Assembly (NCBI GenBank): GCA_021401465.1
Contig: JADDMT010000028.1
Span: 186,001 to 250,000, forward strand
Length of the DNA: 64,000 nucleotides
DNA from: Teratosphaeria epicoccoides
Taxonomy: Eukaryota > Ascomycota > Dothideomycetes > Mycosphaerellales > Teratosphaeriaceae
Reading direction: 5' to 3'
Shown: piece by piece, positions 43,375 through 54,815 of the stretch
Numbering within the stretch: the stretch's first letter is position 1
Layout of the letters: the number at the start of each line of letters is the position of its first letter
The notes under the pieces: generated by a model
Told to the model about the DNA's origin: nothing
Databases searched by the model: none
Seen by the model: only the letters and a program-made list of their open reading frames with translations
Translations under genes and position numbers: made by a program

Positions 43375-44521
43375 GGCCATGCTGACGACTCTGGCGAAGA
43401 AATTCTTAAGCAGAGATGAGCGGTTAGCATAACGGGCATGCCTTACCGATCAATACCATGATGACTAAAAGGATTCGTCTTACCGGGGAACGCCGCACCG
43501 AAGCTGCCTAAGCCTTCCAGACAGCTTACCTAATTACATGATCGAACTGGAGAGAGCCCAGAGGTGCCAGCATCTGAATGTTGTTGTAGCGCATTTCACT
43601 CATCACCATCGACAGCAAGTCCTGTTTCGGCATCAACAGCCTTGGCTTTGACACAACTCAAAGCGCTGTCCGCAGATGTGAGAAGTCACAGACCACGCCA
43701 TAAAGCGGCGTGCCCGGACGATTTCGCGGGGCAAGCGGCGATACCTGTGTACTGCCAAGATCAGTAGAGCGCCTGAGACAGAGTCAGGGGAACATGGCTT
43801 GGAAAACCACACGTATGACTCGTCACTCGCAGTCCATAGCATACAGTAGATCATGAATTATCCGGGCTGAGGAAATGACCCATGGGCTATGCGGTCTCCA
43901 CCAAAGACATGTCTCCGATTCAGAGTGCGTCTGCAGATTCACTTTGCAGACATGCTAAAGGTCTCTAGTACCAGGTAGTCTGACCGGAGGCTTGGAAAAA
44001 CCCACGACGAGGAACAGCGAGTAAGAGCGAAGTGCATCCCTGTGTAGCAGCCGGGAGGAAGCCTAGGAGCACGGTGCGCACCCTCCAATTGGAGAAGCTC
44101 CTACCTCCCACTTCGTCATTGGTCTCCGACGCTTGCGGCAGTATCCGCCAACGGCTGCTCCTGGTCACTTGGGGGCCCTCGCCCTTCTGCCCGCTGCGTT
44201 TTCTATTTTTGTCCCATTGCACCTTCTCTTTACCTGAACGCCCGACTTTCCACTTCTATCGCAGACACCGCAGAGTCGATCATTGCGGGATTCTGGCATG
44301 TGCTCTTGAGACCGACACGCGACCTTCCTGTCCAGCTACCGGGCGCGCGATATTCCACTCTGCCATTTCGCTTCGTTTCTGTTGGCGCAGCTGCGGGCGC
44401 GTTTCTGGCCTCGGAGCTTGGCTCTTGCGCCTGAGGTTGAGATTGAGGCTGGTAGGGTCGGTGGGTCTCGTGGGCTGTGTGTCGTGGTCAGAAATCCATC
44501 GCGAAGGGGACAGAACCAGTC
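43375..44521. other. Intergenic; upstream region of the MADS-box gene
   Basis: About 1.1 kb with pyrimidine-rich stretches towards the right end, as in fungal promoters and long 5' leaders. Frames that overlap the MADS start (44032-44541) are not protein-like. A tRNA-like string at about 43417-43500 was considered and dropped. Confidence 0.35.
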
Positions 44522-46460
44522 ATGGGTCGGAGAAAGATTGAGGTAAGGGGATGGTGACCGCCGCCGTCGCCGCATGAGCTGACGCAAAGGTTCGCCAGAT
44601 CAAAGCCATACGGGACGATAGGAACAGGTGAGGGACACCCACGGCCTCCATGGCATGAGCAGTTCTAATGATCAGGACAGATCAGTCACCTTTCTCAAGC
44701 GCAAGGGCGGGCTTTTCAAGAAAGCGCACGAGCTCTCCGTTCTCTGCTCCGTCGATGTCGCCGTTGTCATCTTCGGACACAACAAGAAGCTGTACGAATA
44801 CTCATCGTCAGACATCAATGAGATCATCGGGCGATTTCAGTACTACGGAGGCGCGCATGAGCATAAAGGGCCGGCGGACTTCGCGGATAAGGGCGGAGGA
44901 GATGATGACGATGACGAGGATGGCGGAGATGAAGGAGGGGAGGAGAGGGGGACACCAGCGCCCGGAGGAGAGCAGGCGGCAGCGATGATGCAGCAGCAGC
45001 AGCAACATGCGCAAATGGCGAACCATCCCGGATTCCAACACGTAAGACATGGGACACCTAATGCTTCACCGCCGATGCATAACGGAGCCATGCCCCAATT
45101 CGTGAGAGGGCCCTCGCCGCTACCTCCTGGTGTTTCACTGTCGCGGCCGTCATCACGGACCTCGCAACATGCAGGACACATCCGCAGGACGAGCTCGAAC
45201 CTGGTACCGCCGCACTTACAGCAGACGCAAGGCCCGCCCCAGCAGCCGAGCTATGCCTACACACCCAACCCACCCTTTTACAATCCAGCGCAAGCAGCGC
45301 AAATGCAGGGCAGACCGCAGCCGCAAGGCTCGTCATATCCGCCCTCGTTTCCACAGGTGCCGGCGCCTAGTGTTCAACAAATCCAGCAGGCCTACATGGG
45401 AGCGGACAGACGGCAGTCCATGCCTCCAGCCTTCCCTCAACCGCCTACACAAGCGGGTTTGGTGCGCCATCCATCAGCTGATCATCTGCAGCCGCCTGGG
45501 CCGCGACCTCATCCTTCACCGCACGCGTCGCCACAGCTTCAGCAACCGACTGGTAGAGCAACGCCTTCGCCACAACCTCCGCAGCAACCATTGACTAGCC
45601 CGCGAATGCCGCAGCCTAAGCCTCTGCCAGCCCATGCAAAACAGCACATCATTTTCACGCCGATAGACGATAGTAGGTCCATGCTGTCACAACATTGGGG
45701 TGCCACGAGCAACGCGGATGGTCTTCGATCAGACCCTGTTATCAAACTAGAGGATGGTGGACCGAGATCCCAATCAATAGACGTGGCGGCAATGCAAAGG
45801 CAGTGGGCTGCTAAGCTGAATGGATCATCGCCGGAACCAGGAACTGGGTCTGACGCTTCGCCACAGCCTCCGAATCGATCAGCGAATGCTGCCAGCGTAC
45901 CGCCCCTAGCTCCTCCAACTCGGCAAAATACCAATCAATCAGATGCTAAGCGTCCGAGGCTCAAAGTGCAAATACCTAGCGAACAGTCGGGCGACGAGGG
46001 AGGGACGGCATCGGCGTTGGACGACAGTAGTACTGGTCAGCCGACGACAGGGCCTCAGCAGCAACAGCAAGCGCCGTCGCACGGCGTGGTACTGCCTCCC
46101 CCCTCACCGAGCGCTGGTGCATTGCTGTCAGCAGGTGCTCAGGGGCCGCCAAATCCATTTGCTAGGCCTGCTCCACCTATGAGCACCAACCCGCATGCGA
46201 TGAACCGAGAGCACGTTGAAACACCGGTTTCTGCGCTGCCGAGTAGATTTATGTCGGATAATTTGTTACCTTCGCCAAGCACGTTTTATCCCGAATGGGG
46301 CTTTGGGCGGTCGGGCGACAGCAATATGTTGCCATCGCCACTGAATTTTCAGACACCGGTCGTGAGCAATGGGCAGGGATGGAGGGAAGACGATAGGAAG
46401 CGGCAGATTGACGATGATGGGTATCATGGCGGCAGTGATTCGAAGAGGCCGAAGACTTGA
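44522..46460 (+). CDS. RLM1: MADS-box transcription factor, Rlm1/MEF2 type
   Basis: Rlm1 is the target of the cell-wall-integrity MAP kinase and drives wall genes. Three exons, 44522-44542, 44599-44627 and 44681-46460, give 609 residues. Splicing yields MGRRKIEIKAIRDDRNRSV, then TFLKRKGGLFKKAHELSVLCSVDVAVVIFGHNKKLYEYSS, a full MEF2-type MADS box (1-60). The introns fall at codons 7 and 17, deep in the MADS box, which is why the box is not visible in any single frame. An acidic run (GGGDDDDDEDGGDEGGEE), a short Gln run (MMQQQQQH) and a very long Pro/Gln-rich region follow. LPSPSTFYPEWGF and NMLPSPLNFQTPV near the end look like conserved phosphorylation or docking motifs. The protein ends in a basic KRPKT. 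Confidence 0.92.
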
Positions 46461-47018
46461 GGTGTCTTCCCGGGTTCTCTTCTGTGGATTGTCTAATACC
46501 TTGAAATATGCAGTGACGACTTTTTCGGCGGGAACCGCTTTGGCGGTCTGGGTTTGCATAGGCGATGCATCTGACTGGCGCTACGTTGGAATACTCAAAG
46601 TGATAGACGGGCTTTAATGACTGGGGACCGGCGCAAATTGCCTTGTGGGAGGTTGGAACCTGGGTTTGCACGACGTAGATACGCACAACCTTTCATTCTT
46701 TTCTGTCTGACGAAATCTGCTTGTTGATGAAGTTGAGTGCATGTTGACACGTCTCAATGCTGCCTGCCACGGCAAAGATGCCTGATGATGCTGGTGACGG
46801 CTTAGCTGTCAAATACTGAGCATTGTACTGAGCATTGACAGCAAGCCTTGGACCGGTCGATCGATCAATGAAACCACCATGATACATTCGAACTAAGCGC
46901 GTAAAGTCGCGTCTTGCGGCGCATTGACCACCAAAATTACCGCACCGAGTTTCCACCATCCAAGGTTTATGTCTCCCAAAGTTACAACCAGCTAGCATCC
47001 CCTCAGCGACCCTCAGTC
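46461..47018. other. Intergenic with a small hairpin and a 12-nt tandem repeat
   Basis: TACTGAGCATTG occurs twice in tandem at 46814-46837, inside an inverted repeat of eight bases (GCTGTCAA at about 46805, TTGACAGC at about 46834). Both neighbours read rightwards, so it could be part of the RLM1 3' end or the next gene's promoter. Confidence 0.4.
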
Positions 47019-48182
47019 ATGGCCGAAACTTCTCGCCTCGCCGCCCTGCCAGGCTACGATACAGCACCCGACGTCTACGAGACCCCCGACTTGACCGACG
47101 ACACCGCGACTACAGTCTTGACCGAGCAGACCTCCCCGCGTTCGGCATCTGAAAGCTCACAAAGTAGCGAAGGGGACGAGGAAGATGAGGAAGAGGCGTA
47201 TGGTGTGTCACGACGAAGACTGTATCCACAAAGGGCAAGGATTAGATTTGGCGGAGCGCGGGTGGATGGACGAGGCGTGGATCTTGGAGACAGAGTCGAT
47301 GGTGGACGGAGAGGGTATAGTCTGAAGTCACGAGGGCGAGCAAAGGCGACACAGGAGGAAGCTTTGGAGGGCAGAATCGCAAGATTAAGGAGGGAGATTG
47401 AGGAGTGCAAGATTGAGGCAGAGAGGCAGGAAGATCGTGACGAGGGCATGGATGAGTTGGGCAAGTTGCTGGTGGAGCTTGAGACTCGTTCGTCGGTGCA
47501 GAAGCAGAAGCGAGAGAGGCTGAGGTCTCAAGAACGAAGCAGCACGCCAGGACAATGGCCCGCCGAAGGCTCGAGCGATGCAGAAGCCACGGACGAGCAG
47601 ACCTTGTCGAGAGTCGCAGACTTTGAGAGTCGGATACATGCTTTGGAACAGGCACTGGGGATCTCGACGCTGGATGCGGCGACAACAGGTGGCGAGGCAG
47701 TCGCTGCGCCCATTCTCCCTAGTCTCGTGACGCTAGACCACCAATTATCTGCACTCAACTCTGCAACGAGCCTGACGAACCTGGAAGCGGCGAGCTCGCG
47801 GATCTCGGCACTGCGATGGGAAGCAGAGAATCTGCGTGAAGGCGGAGACGGGCTCTCAGCTGAGGACAAAGGAAAGACGGAGCAATTGTACAGTCTACTC
47901 CCATCACTTCTTTCATTACAACCGACCGTGCCGCCGCTACTTGCCCGGCTGCGCAGTTTACGGACATTACATACCACGGCTGCGAACGCGTTGAGTGAGC
48001 TGGACGATGTGGAGAAGCGACAGGCGGAGATGGAGAAGGAGCTCAAGACTTGGAAAGAAGGGCTCGAGGGGGTGGAGGAGGCGGTGGAGAATGCGAATAA
48101 GGCGAATGGGAAGAACGGAAGAGTAGTTGAGGGTTGGGTGAAGGACTTGGAGAAGAGGGTTCAAGATTTGGGCTTGAAGTGA
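47019..48182 (+). CDS. Dynactin subunit 2 (p50/dynamitin)
   Basis: Dynamitin holds the dynactin shoulder together and links dynein to its cargo. A single exon encodes 387 residues from the ATG of MAETSRLAALPGYD; the frame is open further upstream, but that start is the family's. The N-terminal PGYDTAPDVYETPDLTDD matches the conserved opening. An acidic Ser-rich stretch (SSEGDEEDEEEAYG) and an Arg/Gly-rich segment follow, then long coiled coils (RIARLRREIEECKIEAERQ; ADFESRIHALEQALGI; LDDVEKRQAEMEKELKTW) as expected for PF04912. Convergent with the next gene, 263 bp from its stop. Intact. Confidence 0.9.
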   Translation: MAETSRLAALPGYDTAPDVYETPDLTDDTATTVLTEQTSPRSASESSQSSEGDEEDEEEAYGVSRRRLYPQRARIRFGGARVDGRGVDLGDRVDGGRRGYSLKSRGRAKATQEEALEGRIARLRREIEECKIEAERQEDRDEGMDELGKLLVELETRSSVQKQKRERLRSQERSSTPGQWPAEGSSDAEATDEQTLSRVADFESRIHALEQALGISTLDAATTGGEAVAAPILPSLVTLDHQLSALNSATSLTNLEAASSRISALRWEAENLREGGDGLSAEDKGKTEQLYSLLPSLLSLQPTVPPLLARLRSLRTLHTTAANALSELDDVEKRQAEMEKELKTWKEGLEGVEEAVENANKANGKNGRVVEGWVKDLEKRVQDLGLK

Positions 48183-48445
48183 GTGGATCTCCATTTACAA
48201 ACGATCCGCAAAGGCTCTCGCTCAACGGCTGCGAGTCTTACGCAAGATCGAGGTCGAAGGCCAAAGCCTACCAAAACGTCCTCATCTCATCCAGAAGACC
48301 GTTCTCGGTACCCCTTCCTCTTCCTGCTCTTGCCCTCGGCCTTCCCTTTGCCTTTACTCTTGCCCCGCGGCGTCAGATCCTGCAATGGAAAACCCTCCTC
48401 ATCAACTTCGTAGCCCAAATCAACGTTCTCAGACCAAGACGGCTT

Positions 48446-50601
48446 CTAACTCGCCACGCCACTCTCCAGCCTACTGAGAGTCTGGTACTGATGGTCCCGC
48501 TTCCGCTGCTGCGCGTCTGCGGCGTTGAGCTCATTAACCTTGTCAGTCGACAGTGTTGGGACCGGCGGCGCATCCCAGTCTGATAGAGGCCGGCTGCTGC
48601 TAACACCCGATTGAGGTCGGGAGGTGCTGCCACCGAAGCGGGAGGTTGCGCGCGAATCCGTGCCGCTTCCGGCGAGAGAGGTCTTGGACTCGTTCTTGTC
48701 GTATTTGGATGACCGCTTGGATGCGCGTTTGGCTTCTCTCTCGGCGGCGCGCTCCGCTGCGTTCGCTTTCTCCGCTTCGAGACCTGGAAGATAGAATTGT
48801 CAGCAATCAAGGATGTTTGAGAAGACAAATGGTGCTTCATACCAGTCTTGGTTTCCTCGTGCTGCTTGGTCAGGACCTTCTTCCTGACTAGCAGAACGCA
48901 GAGCAAGCCGGCGGCTGCAAATGCGGTATACATGATCCACATGACTGACAGAGAACTTGCAAAGTCCTGTCGCACGATTGCTTTCTCGTCGGCTGGCAGT
49001 CCATCGATGATCTCGACATTGGCGCCCGCACTGCCACCTCCCAGTTCGCCAGCGAGCGACGGTCCGAGTACCCGCGTGAATTGCGCGCTGTACTTCTTCA
49101 TGTGGTTCTGGAATACCACCTCACCGATAACGACGCTGGTGGCTGTGGCCAGCTGCCTAACAAAGCCCAGTGTTGCCGTACCGGTACCAATGTCACGAGG
49201 GCTAATGTGAGCTTGCAGCGCTATAATGGGAGACTGAAAAATCGGGCCTATGCCGAGACCAGCAAGGATCTGGAATCCGATGATCTTGCCCCAGCCGGAA
49301 GTTGCGGTCAAGTCAATGAATGCGCCGTAGCCTGCTACCATCATGATCATGCCGAAGTACATTGGCGGCAGGAACATTCCGGTCTTGCGAATGAAGATAC
49401 CCGTGCCAATACTCGTGAAGGCAAGACTCAACGCCGTCGGCAGGAGATAGACACCGGAAAGAATAGGCGTGGCGCCAAGGATAGCCTGGAAGTAGAGAGG
49501 CAGATAATATGATCCGGCAATGAAGACGAAGCCGTGGAAGAACACCACGCCTAGTGTGCCCACGTTGGTAACCTTGTCGAAGAGGGCCAGCGGCATTACG
49601 GGAAACTTGGCGTATTTGTACTCCCAGAAGAAGAAGAGGGCGAAAGAAACGGCACCAAAGATCAATAGGCAAATCACGGTCGCGCTGCCCCAGGGATATG
49701 TTACGCCGCCATATTGCAGACCGAAAAGAAGCATGAGCGTCGCACCCACGACGAGCAACGAGCCGACCCAGTCGATGGCCTTTAAGCCGTCCAGGATGTT
49801 CGTTTTGGGCGTCTTAAGGTCGAGGAAGAAGAATAAGATGATGAGAGCAGCACCGTCCAGTGGCAAGTTAACGTAGAAGCACCAGCGCCAAGTGACCTTC
49901 TCAGTGAACGCCCCACCGATTACGGGACCGATGGCTGATGCGATAGCCCAGACTGCGCCGATCATACCGTAGAACGCGCCTCTGCTTCGCAAGCTGAACA
50001 GGTCGCCGATGGTAATGTTAACTAGGATTACCAAGCCTCCACCGCCGATACCTTGGATTGCTCTTGCGGCAATCAGCATCCCAATACTGGTGGACAGACC
50101 GGCGACAAGAGAACCAATGAGGAAGATGACGTTTGCGAGCAGCAACATCGGCTTGCGTCCGAAAATGTCAGACACCTTGCCCCAGCTGGGAATACTAGCG
50201 GAGTTTGCTAGCAAGAAGGCAGAGCCGATCCATGTGTAGCCTGCTGAGGAATGGAAGTGCTCGCTGATCGTTGGCAGAGCCGTCGTAATGATCGTTACGT
50301 CCAGTGCGGCAAGAAAGACTGCCATCATGAGCGCGAACATGATGATCGCGATCTTGCCTTTGGAGCGCTGCGGTGGCTCATCGGGCTGGCGTCCGGACTG
50401 TTCCTGTCCATCTTGCTGTGAGACTTGGCCTTCGCCTTTCTCGAGGTCGCCGACGGCGGTGTCGTCGCTAGAGGCGCGGGAGTTGGGAACGTTGAGATTC
50501 TGCGGCAGCTCACTTGTCTGTGTTGGTTGTGATTGCTTGTCCTCCGCTGTCGCCTCCTCTTGTTGCACCTCGTGCTGATGCATCTCGTAGCTTGCCGTCA
50601 T
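48446..50601 (-). CDS. MFS transporter, DHA2 (14-helix drug:H+ antiporter) type
   Basis: This is a plasma-membrane efflux pump of the fungal DHA2 group. Exon 1 is 50601-48843 and exon 2 is 48783-48446, giving 698 residues. The start is the ATG of MTASYEMHQH; the open frame before it begins at TTG. A polar 90-residue N-tail precedes KGKIAIIMFALMMAVFLAALDVTIITTALPTI (helix 1, with the LDxTIxxTALP motif). YTWIGSAFLL, GKVSDIFGRKPMLL (motif A), RAIQGIGGGGL (motif B-like) and GPVIGGAFTEKVTWRWCFYVNLP (motif C) follow. The 59-nt intron (GTATGA..GCTGAC..CCAG) lies after helix 14 and leads to a Ser/Arg-rich cytoplasmic tail ending TLSRLESGVAS. Read without splicing, the tail becomes a basic unrelated sequence. 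Confidence 0.9.
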
Positions 50602-52672
50602 TGCTTGAGGCGCTTCTGATTGGCGCTGTCGCGTAACAATGTGATCCTTCGAGACGCGGAGGAGTGGTGGCTGTCGCGTTTGCAAGGGTAAATCATTGAT
50701 AAAACGGCGTGGATCAATCAGCAATAAACAGACATGACGTCAAGACTTTGCAATGAAGAATGGATTTGGTAGAAGGAGAAGACAACCTGATGTAGTGCCA
50801 GATTCGCAGAGCGTCTAGAAGTCGCTGGCCGCATTCTACGGAGGTGCGATATGACCGCCTCTTGTCCAGGAGAGGAGGTGCAATGAATAATGAAACCCCG
50901 ATTGTCCGTTTTGCGGTTTGGACCATCGATTGGTTCGCTTCGGCATCGCTTTAGTGCGCTCGCAGCAGATCTGTCTCCGGCACTTTGGGGCCTCGGAGCA
51001 TCAAACTCCGATGCATTCTTTCTCAACATGAGTGCTCTGGCTACTCTCTGTGTTGTATCAATGTGTGTGTTAGTGATCGAGTGGCTGTGTCAAAGTTGGG
51101 TGCTTTGATATCCGGGGTCATCAGGGCAATTGCTTGTCACGCTACATGTTCACCTTGTTTCTCATGGCCGTCATGTTTCACCGAGAATGACTGGTACCCT
51201 GCACCGTGCGAGGGTCCTTAAGGTAGCTGCCGCCCGCTCAGACCGCGTTTTTCAAGACTTCACCTGTTGCAGCCACTCTCTACACGCCGCATCACCAAAG
51301 TTTTGGCGAGTGATATGCTTGGCCGAGGCACAGTTGTGGTTGAGCTGCATTGAAGTGCACCTTGGACAGGAAGCTGTGTGTGGCAGGCCAGCGGCATCGA
51401 CGTGGTTATCTGGCATGAGAACTCAGCATCTGGACCCGATGTCCGTCGGCATTACGGAAACCCGAAAGACACCGGTACGCTGCAGCCTGATGGGACTGGT
51501 TTTAGGGGTCGGTTTTGGGGCGGAGGGTGTAGGTTCCGCGGCTTCAGGATGGGAAATGTCATTCAGTCGAACACTGGAGACTTCCTGAATCCTGACCACC
51601 TGACCTGAGCACTGAGCAGTTGCTCACGGACCACGTCACCGTAACTCCAGACAAGGCTACAGCTGTGCTGCACTAGGGGCAGTAGACACCCATTACGACT
51701 GCCTCTTGATGCACCCGTATGACCCCTTCATCGATTGAACACCCCTAATCGGACTACCTGCCACTGTTCATAGCTGACAGACTGTAAGTCACCCGAGACC
51801 TTGACCGCGTTTTGAACTGTCCTTACTGTGCTCAAGAAGAGATAATTCCAGAAGGTTCCTCTACCCGCTCTTGATTGTAGGCTTGCAGACTTTCCATTCT
51901 TGCGCGGCATGATATGATCGGTTTGGCAAAGGCGGCTCGTGAGCAGGCTCGAGCGAGAGTCTTCAAGTCTACAATTTGCGTTGGCGATCCCATCGTGTCA
52001 CACTCGAATTCGATTGTCGCAGAGAGGCTGCTCCGTGGAACACTCTGTCTCTCAAAACCGCACATGAGCACGTGAAAGACCTGTCAGTGTGCAGAGCTCA
52101 TGGCGAAGGGATCATGGCGCAGCTGTCCAGGAACCCGATCTGTGTTCAAATTGGCCTTAGCTCTTCACGATCTGGTAGAGGAAGGTGCGATCCAGAAATT
52201 TCCTGATCAACACCGCACCTTCAAGGTCACACCGTTCCGTGCAGGAACCGGCTCCATATAGATTGCTTGTCGTCGCTTTCTCATGCTCAGCCCACTCACA
52301 CAATCCGTGTAGATAGAGCAACAAGATCCCAGCACTTTCTGTGTACGAGGGATGCTTGGGATACTGAGCTTAAGGAGAGACCTGCGTACGAGTGTTGCTT
52401 GGGATACTGAGCTTAAGGAGAGACCCACCCACAACGCGTGGAGCTGCAAATATCAACATTGGAAGAACTTTCGGCTCTTGTGCAACTTCTATCCTCTGCC
52501 AGTATCACCCCCCTCCAAATAAGCCGCATCGCATCATTCAACCTGATACGGCGCTTTTAAGGAGAAGGGGGAACTTGCTCCGGGCCATTGCTCGCACTCG
52601 CTACTCAGTGCTAACATACTGCCACATTATCGTGCAAAACCCCAGCCCCAGAAGAGACACGATATCTCGAAG
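50602..52672. other. Gene-poor region, 2.1 kb
   Basis: No coding sequence I can support. The left part is the DHA2 upstream region. The right part holds a 43-bp tandem duplication and then the upstream region of the unknown gene at 52.7 kb, with CT-rich sequence before its ATG. Confidence 0.4.
52341..52426. repeat. Tandem duplication of a 43-bp unit
   Basis: Two adjacent copies, 52341-52383 and 52384-52426, differ at only a few positions near the start of the unit. The last 30 bases (from TGCTTGGGATACTGAG) are identical. The unit lies about 250 bp before the ATG of the following gene. Confidence 0.9.
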
Positions 52673-54096
52673 ATGTGCAAACAGATCTTCAAGTACTACC
52701 AGTGCGGCCACGGAGCTAGTGCGCCTGTTCTGAGGTGCGAATATGCCAGCACAATCGACAGCCCGTTCTGGATTCCGCATGAGTGTCTGGACTACGAGAG
52801 CGTCACTGCACCTCCGGTACCCAGATACTGTGGTGGGCCGGGCTTCTATTGCGGCCATAGCCAGATCGGCCAGGTTTTGGAGCCTCATCACGAGACGTAC
52901 CTCAACGCAAACGTGATTATCGCTGATATTGGCGACCAGTATGACGAACTGGTAAGGCTCTTCACGGGATGTTTTCTTTTTGTTCACGTCGCTTCGGCGT
53001 TCATGGGCATATTGCTCAGTCAGGGTGGTTTAGATCATTGGGGTTGCTGACAGTCCTGTAGATATCCAAGGGCCGTTGTGTTGCGTATCTTGAACAGAAA
53101 AACACCGACACGGGACTGATATGGAACACGTACGAGATGCAGACATACAAGATGCTGCGAGAGAAGTACTTCATTGCCATGGCGGCGAAACGAGACGCGG
53201 ATGCAATTCTTCAGGACGGTTGCGATTTCCTCAAGAGTCGAGGCTGGCATCAGGGCCCTGTCGTCTATCGGATACCGGCTTGCTTCATCGACGGCGTCGC
53301 GAAGCTGCGTGAAGCCAGTCCAATATGGGCTCAGCCTTTGACGCTCGACGCTTTCGAGAAGTATGCGCTGCGATATCACTTGTACAAGAGCCAGCTGCCT
53401 CCTGGAACCCTCATTGGCGGCCCAGGCTCGCGCCCAGGTCTTGCTCCACAGGCGTCGGTCCAGACCATGCAGGTCCCTCGGACATCCGTGCCACCTCCAA
53501 AGACGATTTTGCAGCTCCGTGGGACGGCAATGCAGCTTCCGCGGAACGCTGATCAACCAAGCTCTTCGCCTGCTCAACTTACTAACACCTCTTCGCCAAT
53601 TGTGCAGGTATTCGGCATGCGGCCTCCTGCTCTGCCAGCCGGAATATCTGCTCGTCGTCTCGGTCAGAAATACCCGCCTGGCTTTGCAACATCTCCGACT
53701 TCTGCCCCTTCACAACGCCCAACCAGCAAAAAGCAAAGACCCTCGCTATTCCAGCCTGAGCCGGTCCGCCGCAGTAAGCGTGTGCAAAACAAGATCGATT
53801 ACGCTGGAAGCGAGCGCTCGGCAACCTCTCATGGCAGTCCCTCACCCGAGAAGTCAGACAGAATCTCACCGACCAAGTCCGACATCTCGTCCGATGATGT
53901 TTTTGGTCCATCCGCTAGAGAAGCTAGGAATCCAGAATGGCTCAAAGACATGGTGCAGGATTACAAGCGCCGCCAAACACTCCGACCGTTCACGCACCAG
54001 CAGCAATCCCCATCTCAAGTGCCTCGGCAGGAGACGCCGCCAGCATCTACTCCGGCGCGTCAATATCCTGGAGATTTTGACGGGTCAAAAAAGTAA
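52673..54096 (+). CDS. Fungal protein of unknown function with N-terminal Cys/His motif
   Basis: Exon 1 is 52673-52951 and exon 2 is 53062-54096, joined in phase 0 by a 110-nt intron (GTAAGG..GCTGAC..GTAG); 437 residues. I do not recognise a named family. The start MCKQIFKYYQCGHGASAPVLRCEYA and later CLDYE, RYCGGPGFYCGH give several Cys and His residues that could bind zinc; many fungal proteins of unknown role start this way. The middle (YEMQTYKMLREKYFIAMAAKRDAD..LTLDAFEKYALRYHLYKS) is helical. From about residue 200 the protein is Pro/Ser-rich and probably disordered, with basic VRRSKRVQNK. It is convergent with the DUF3140 gene. A further 3' exon is possible, as the stop closely follows a GTAAGT-like sequence (AAAAAGTAAGTTC at 54089-54101). 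Confidence 0.7.
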
Positions 54097-54337
54097 GTTC
54101 TATTTCCCACTTTCCTCTTCTATCGCTTGACGTTACTTGACGGCGGCGGGCTCTCATATGGACGGACGATGGCGAGGTGAGGGCGGTGACGGCATCAACG
54201 GCGATTGACCGTGATGGCAGGAAGTAATGGTGATGGATCATGGTGGTGATTGGGTTGATGGTGACAGTGAGGATTGGTGGAGTGCAATGATTCGTGATGA
54301 CTGATCTACGAAGTACGTCTTATGCAGCATATGATAT

Positions 54338-54815
54338 CTACGCCGCCTTCTGCGGGTCGTGGCCCCAGTTCTTCAGCGACTTGGCACTCTTGCTGTTAAG
54401 ATCCTGCTTCGCCTTGCCCTCCTGGGCCAGGTGGCGTTTGTTGTATGCGACGACTTTGCGCATGTGGGGGATGTCATCCTCATCATACTTCTTGGGGTCT
54501 TTCTTTGGGTTCTTCTTCAAGATTTCGATGATCTTGCGGCCGCTGCGAGGGAATGTTAGCAGCTGGATGGGCTGCAGACGGTCTGTTCATGGTGCGACGA
54601 TGTCGATACCTTTCATGGCCAATCGTCTCGCCTGAGCCGTCGTCCTTATCCCATCCGGCACCGGTGGACTCTTCACTGCCGAGCCACTCAGTGAGTTCGT
54701 CGGGAGTCATGTTGACGACTTCGTTCCATTCCCTGAACTCGAGTCAGTGAAAACATGGCTCTGTTAGCAGGTGCACCACTGCTCACTGGATGACAGTCTC
54801 ATCGTCTTTGACCAT
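54338..54815 (-). CDS. DUF3140 family protein
   Basis: Three exons, 54815-54787, 54732-54610 and 54542-54338, give 118 residues. MVKDDETVIQEWNEVVNMTPDELTEWL and GWDKDDGSGETIGHESGRKIIEIL precede DIPHMRKVVAYNKRHLAQE and a C-terminal SLKNWGHDPQK. These are the defining blocks of DUF3140, a short helical family in bacteria and fungi with no settled function. The two introns (54 and 67 nt) carry GCTAAC/CTAAC branch motifs or close matches and regular ends. Introns split the conserved DELTEWL and KKNPKKD parts, so the single frames look unrelated. Intact. Confidence 0.88.

Noticed and set aside
43417..43500. tRNA-like string with an A-box-like TTAGCATAACGG
   Set aside because: No proper B box (GGTTCGAATCC) at the right distance, and no cloverleaf can be drawn by eye.
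48373..48840. Long basic C-terminal extension of the DHA2 transporter (unspliced frame)
   Set aside because: It results from reading through a regular 59-nt intron; the spliced tail is the likely one.
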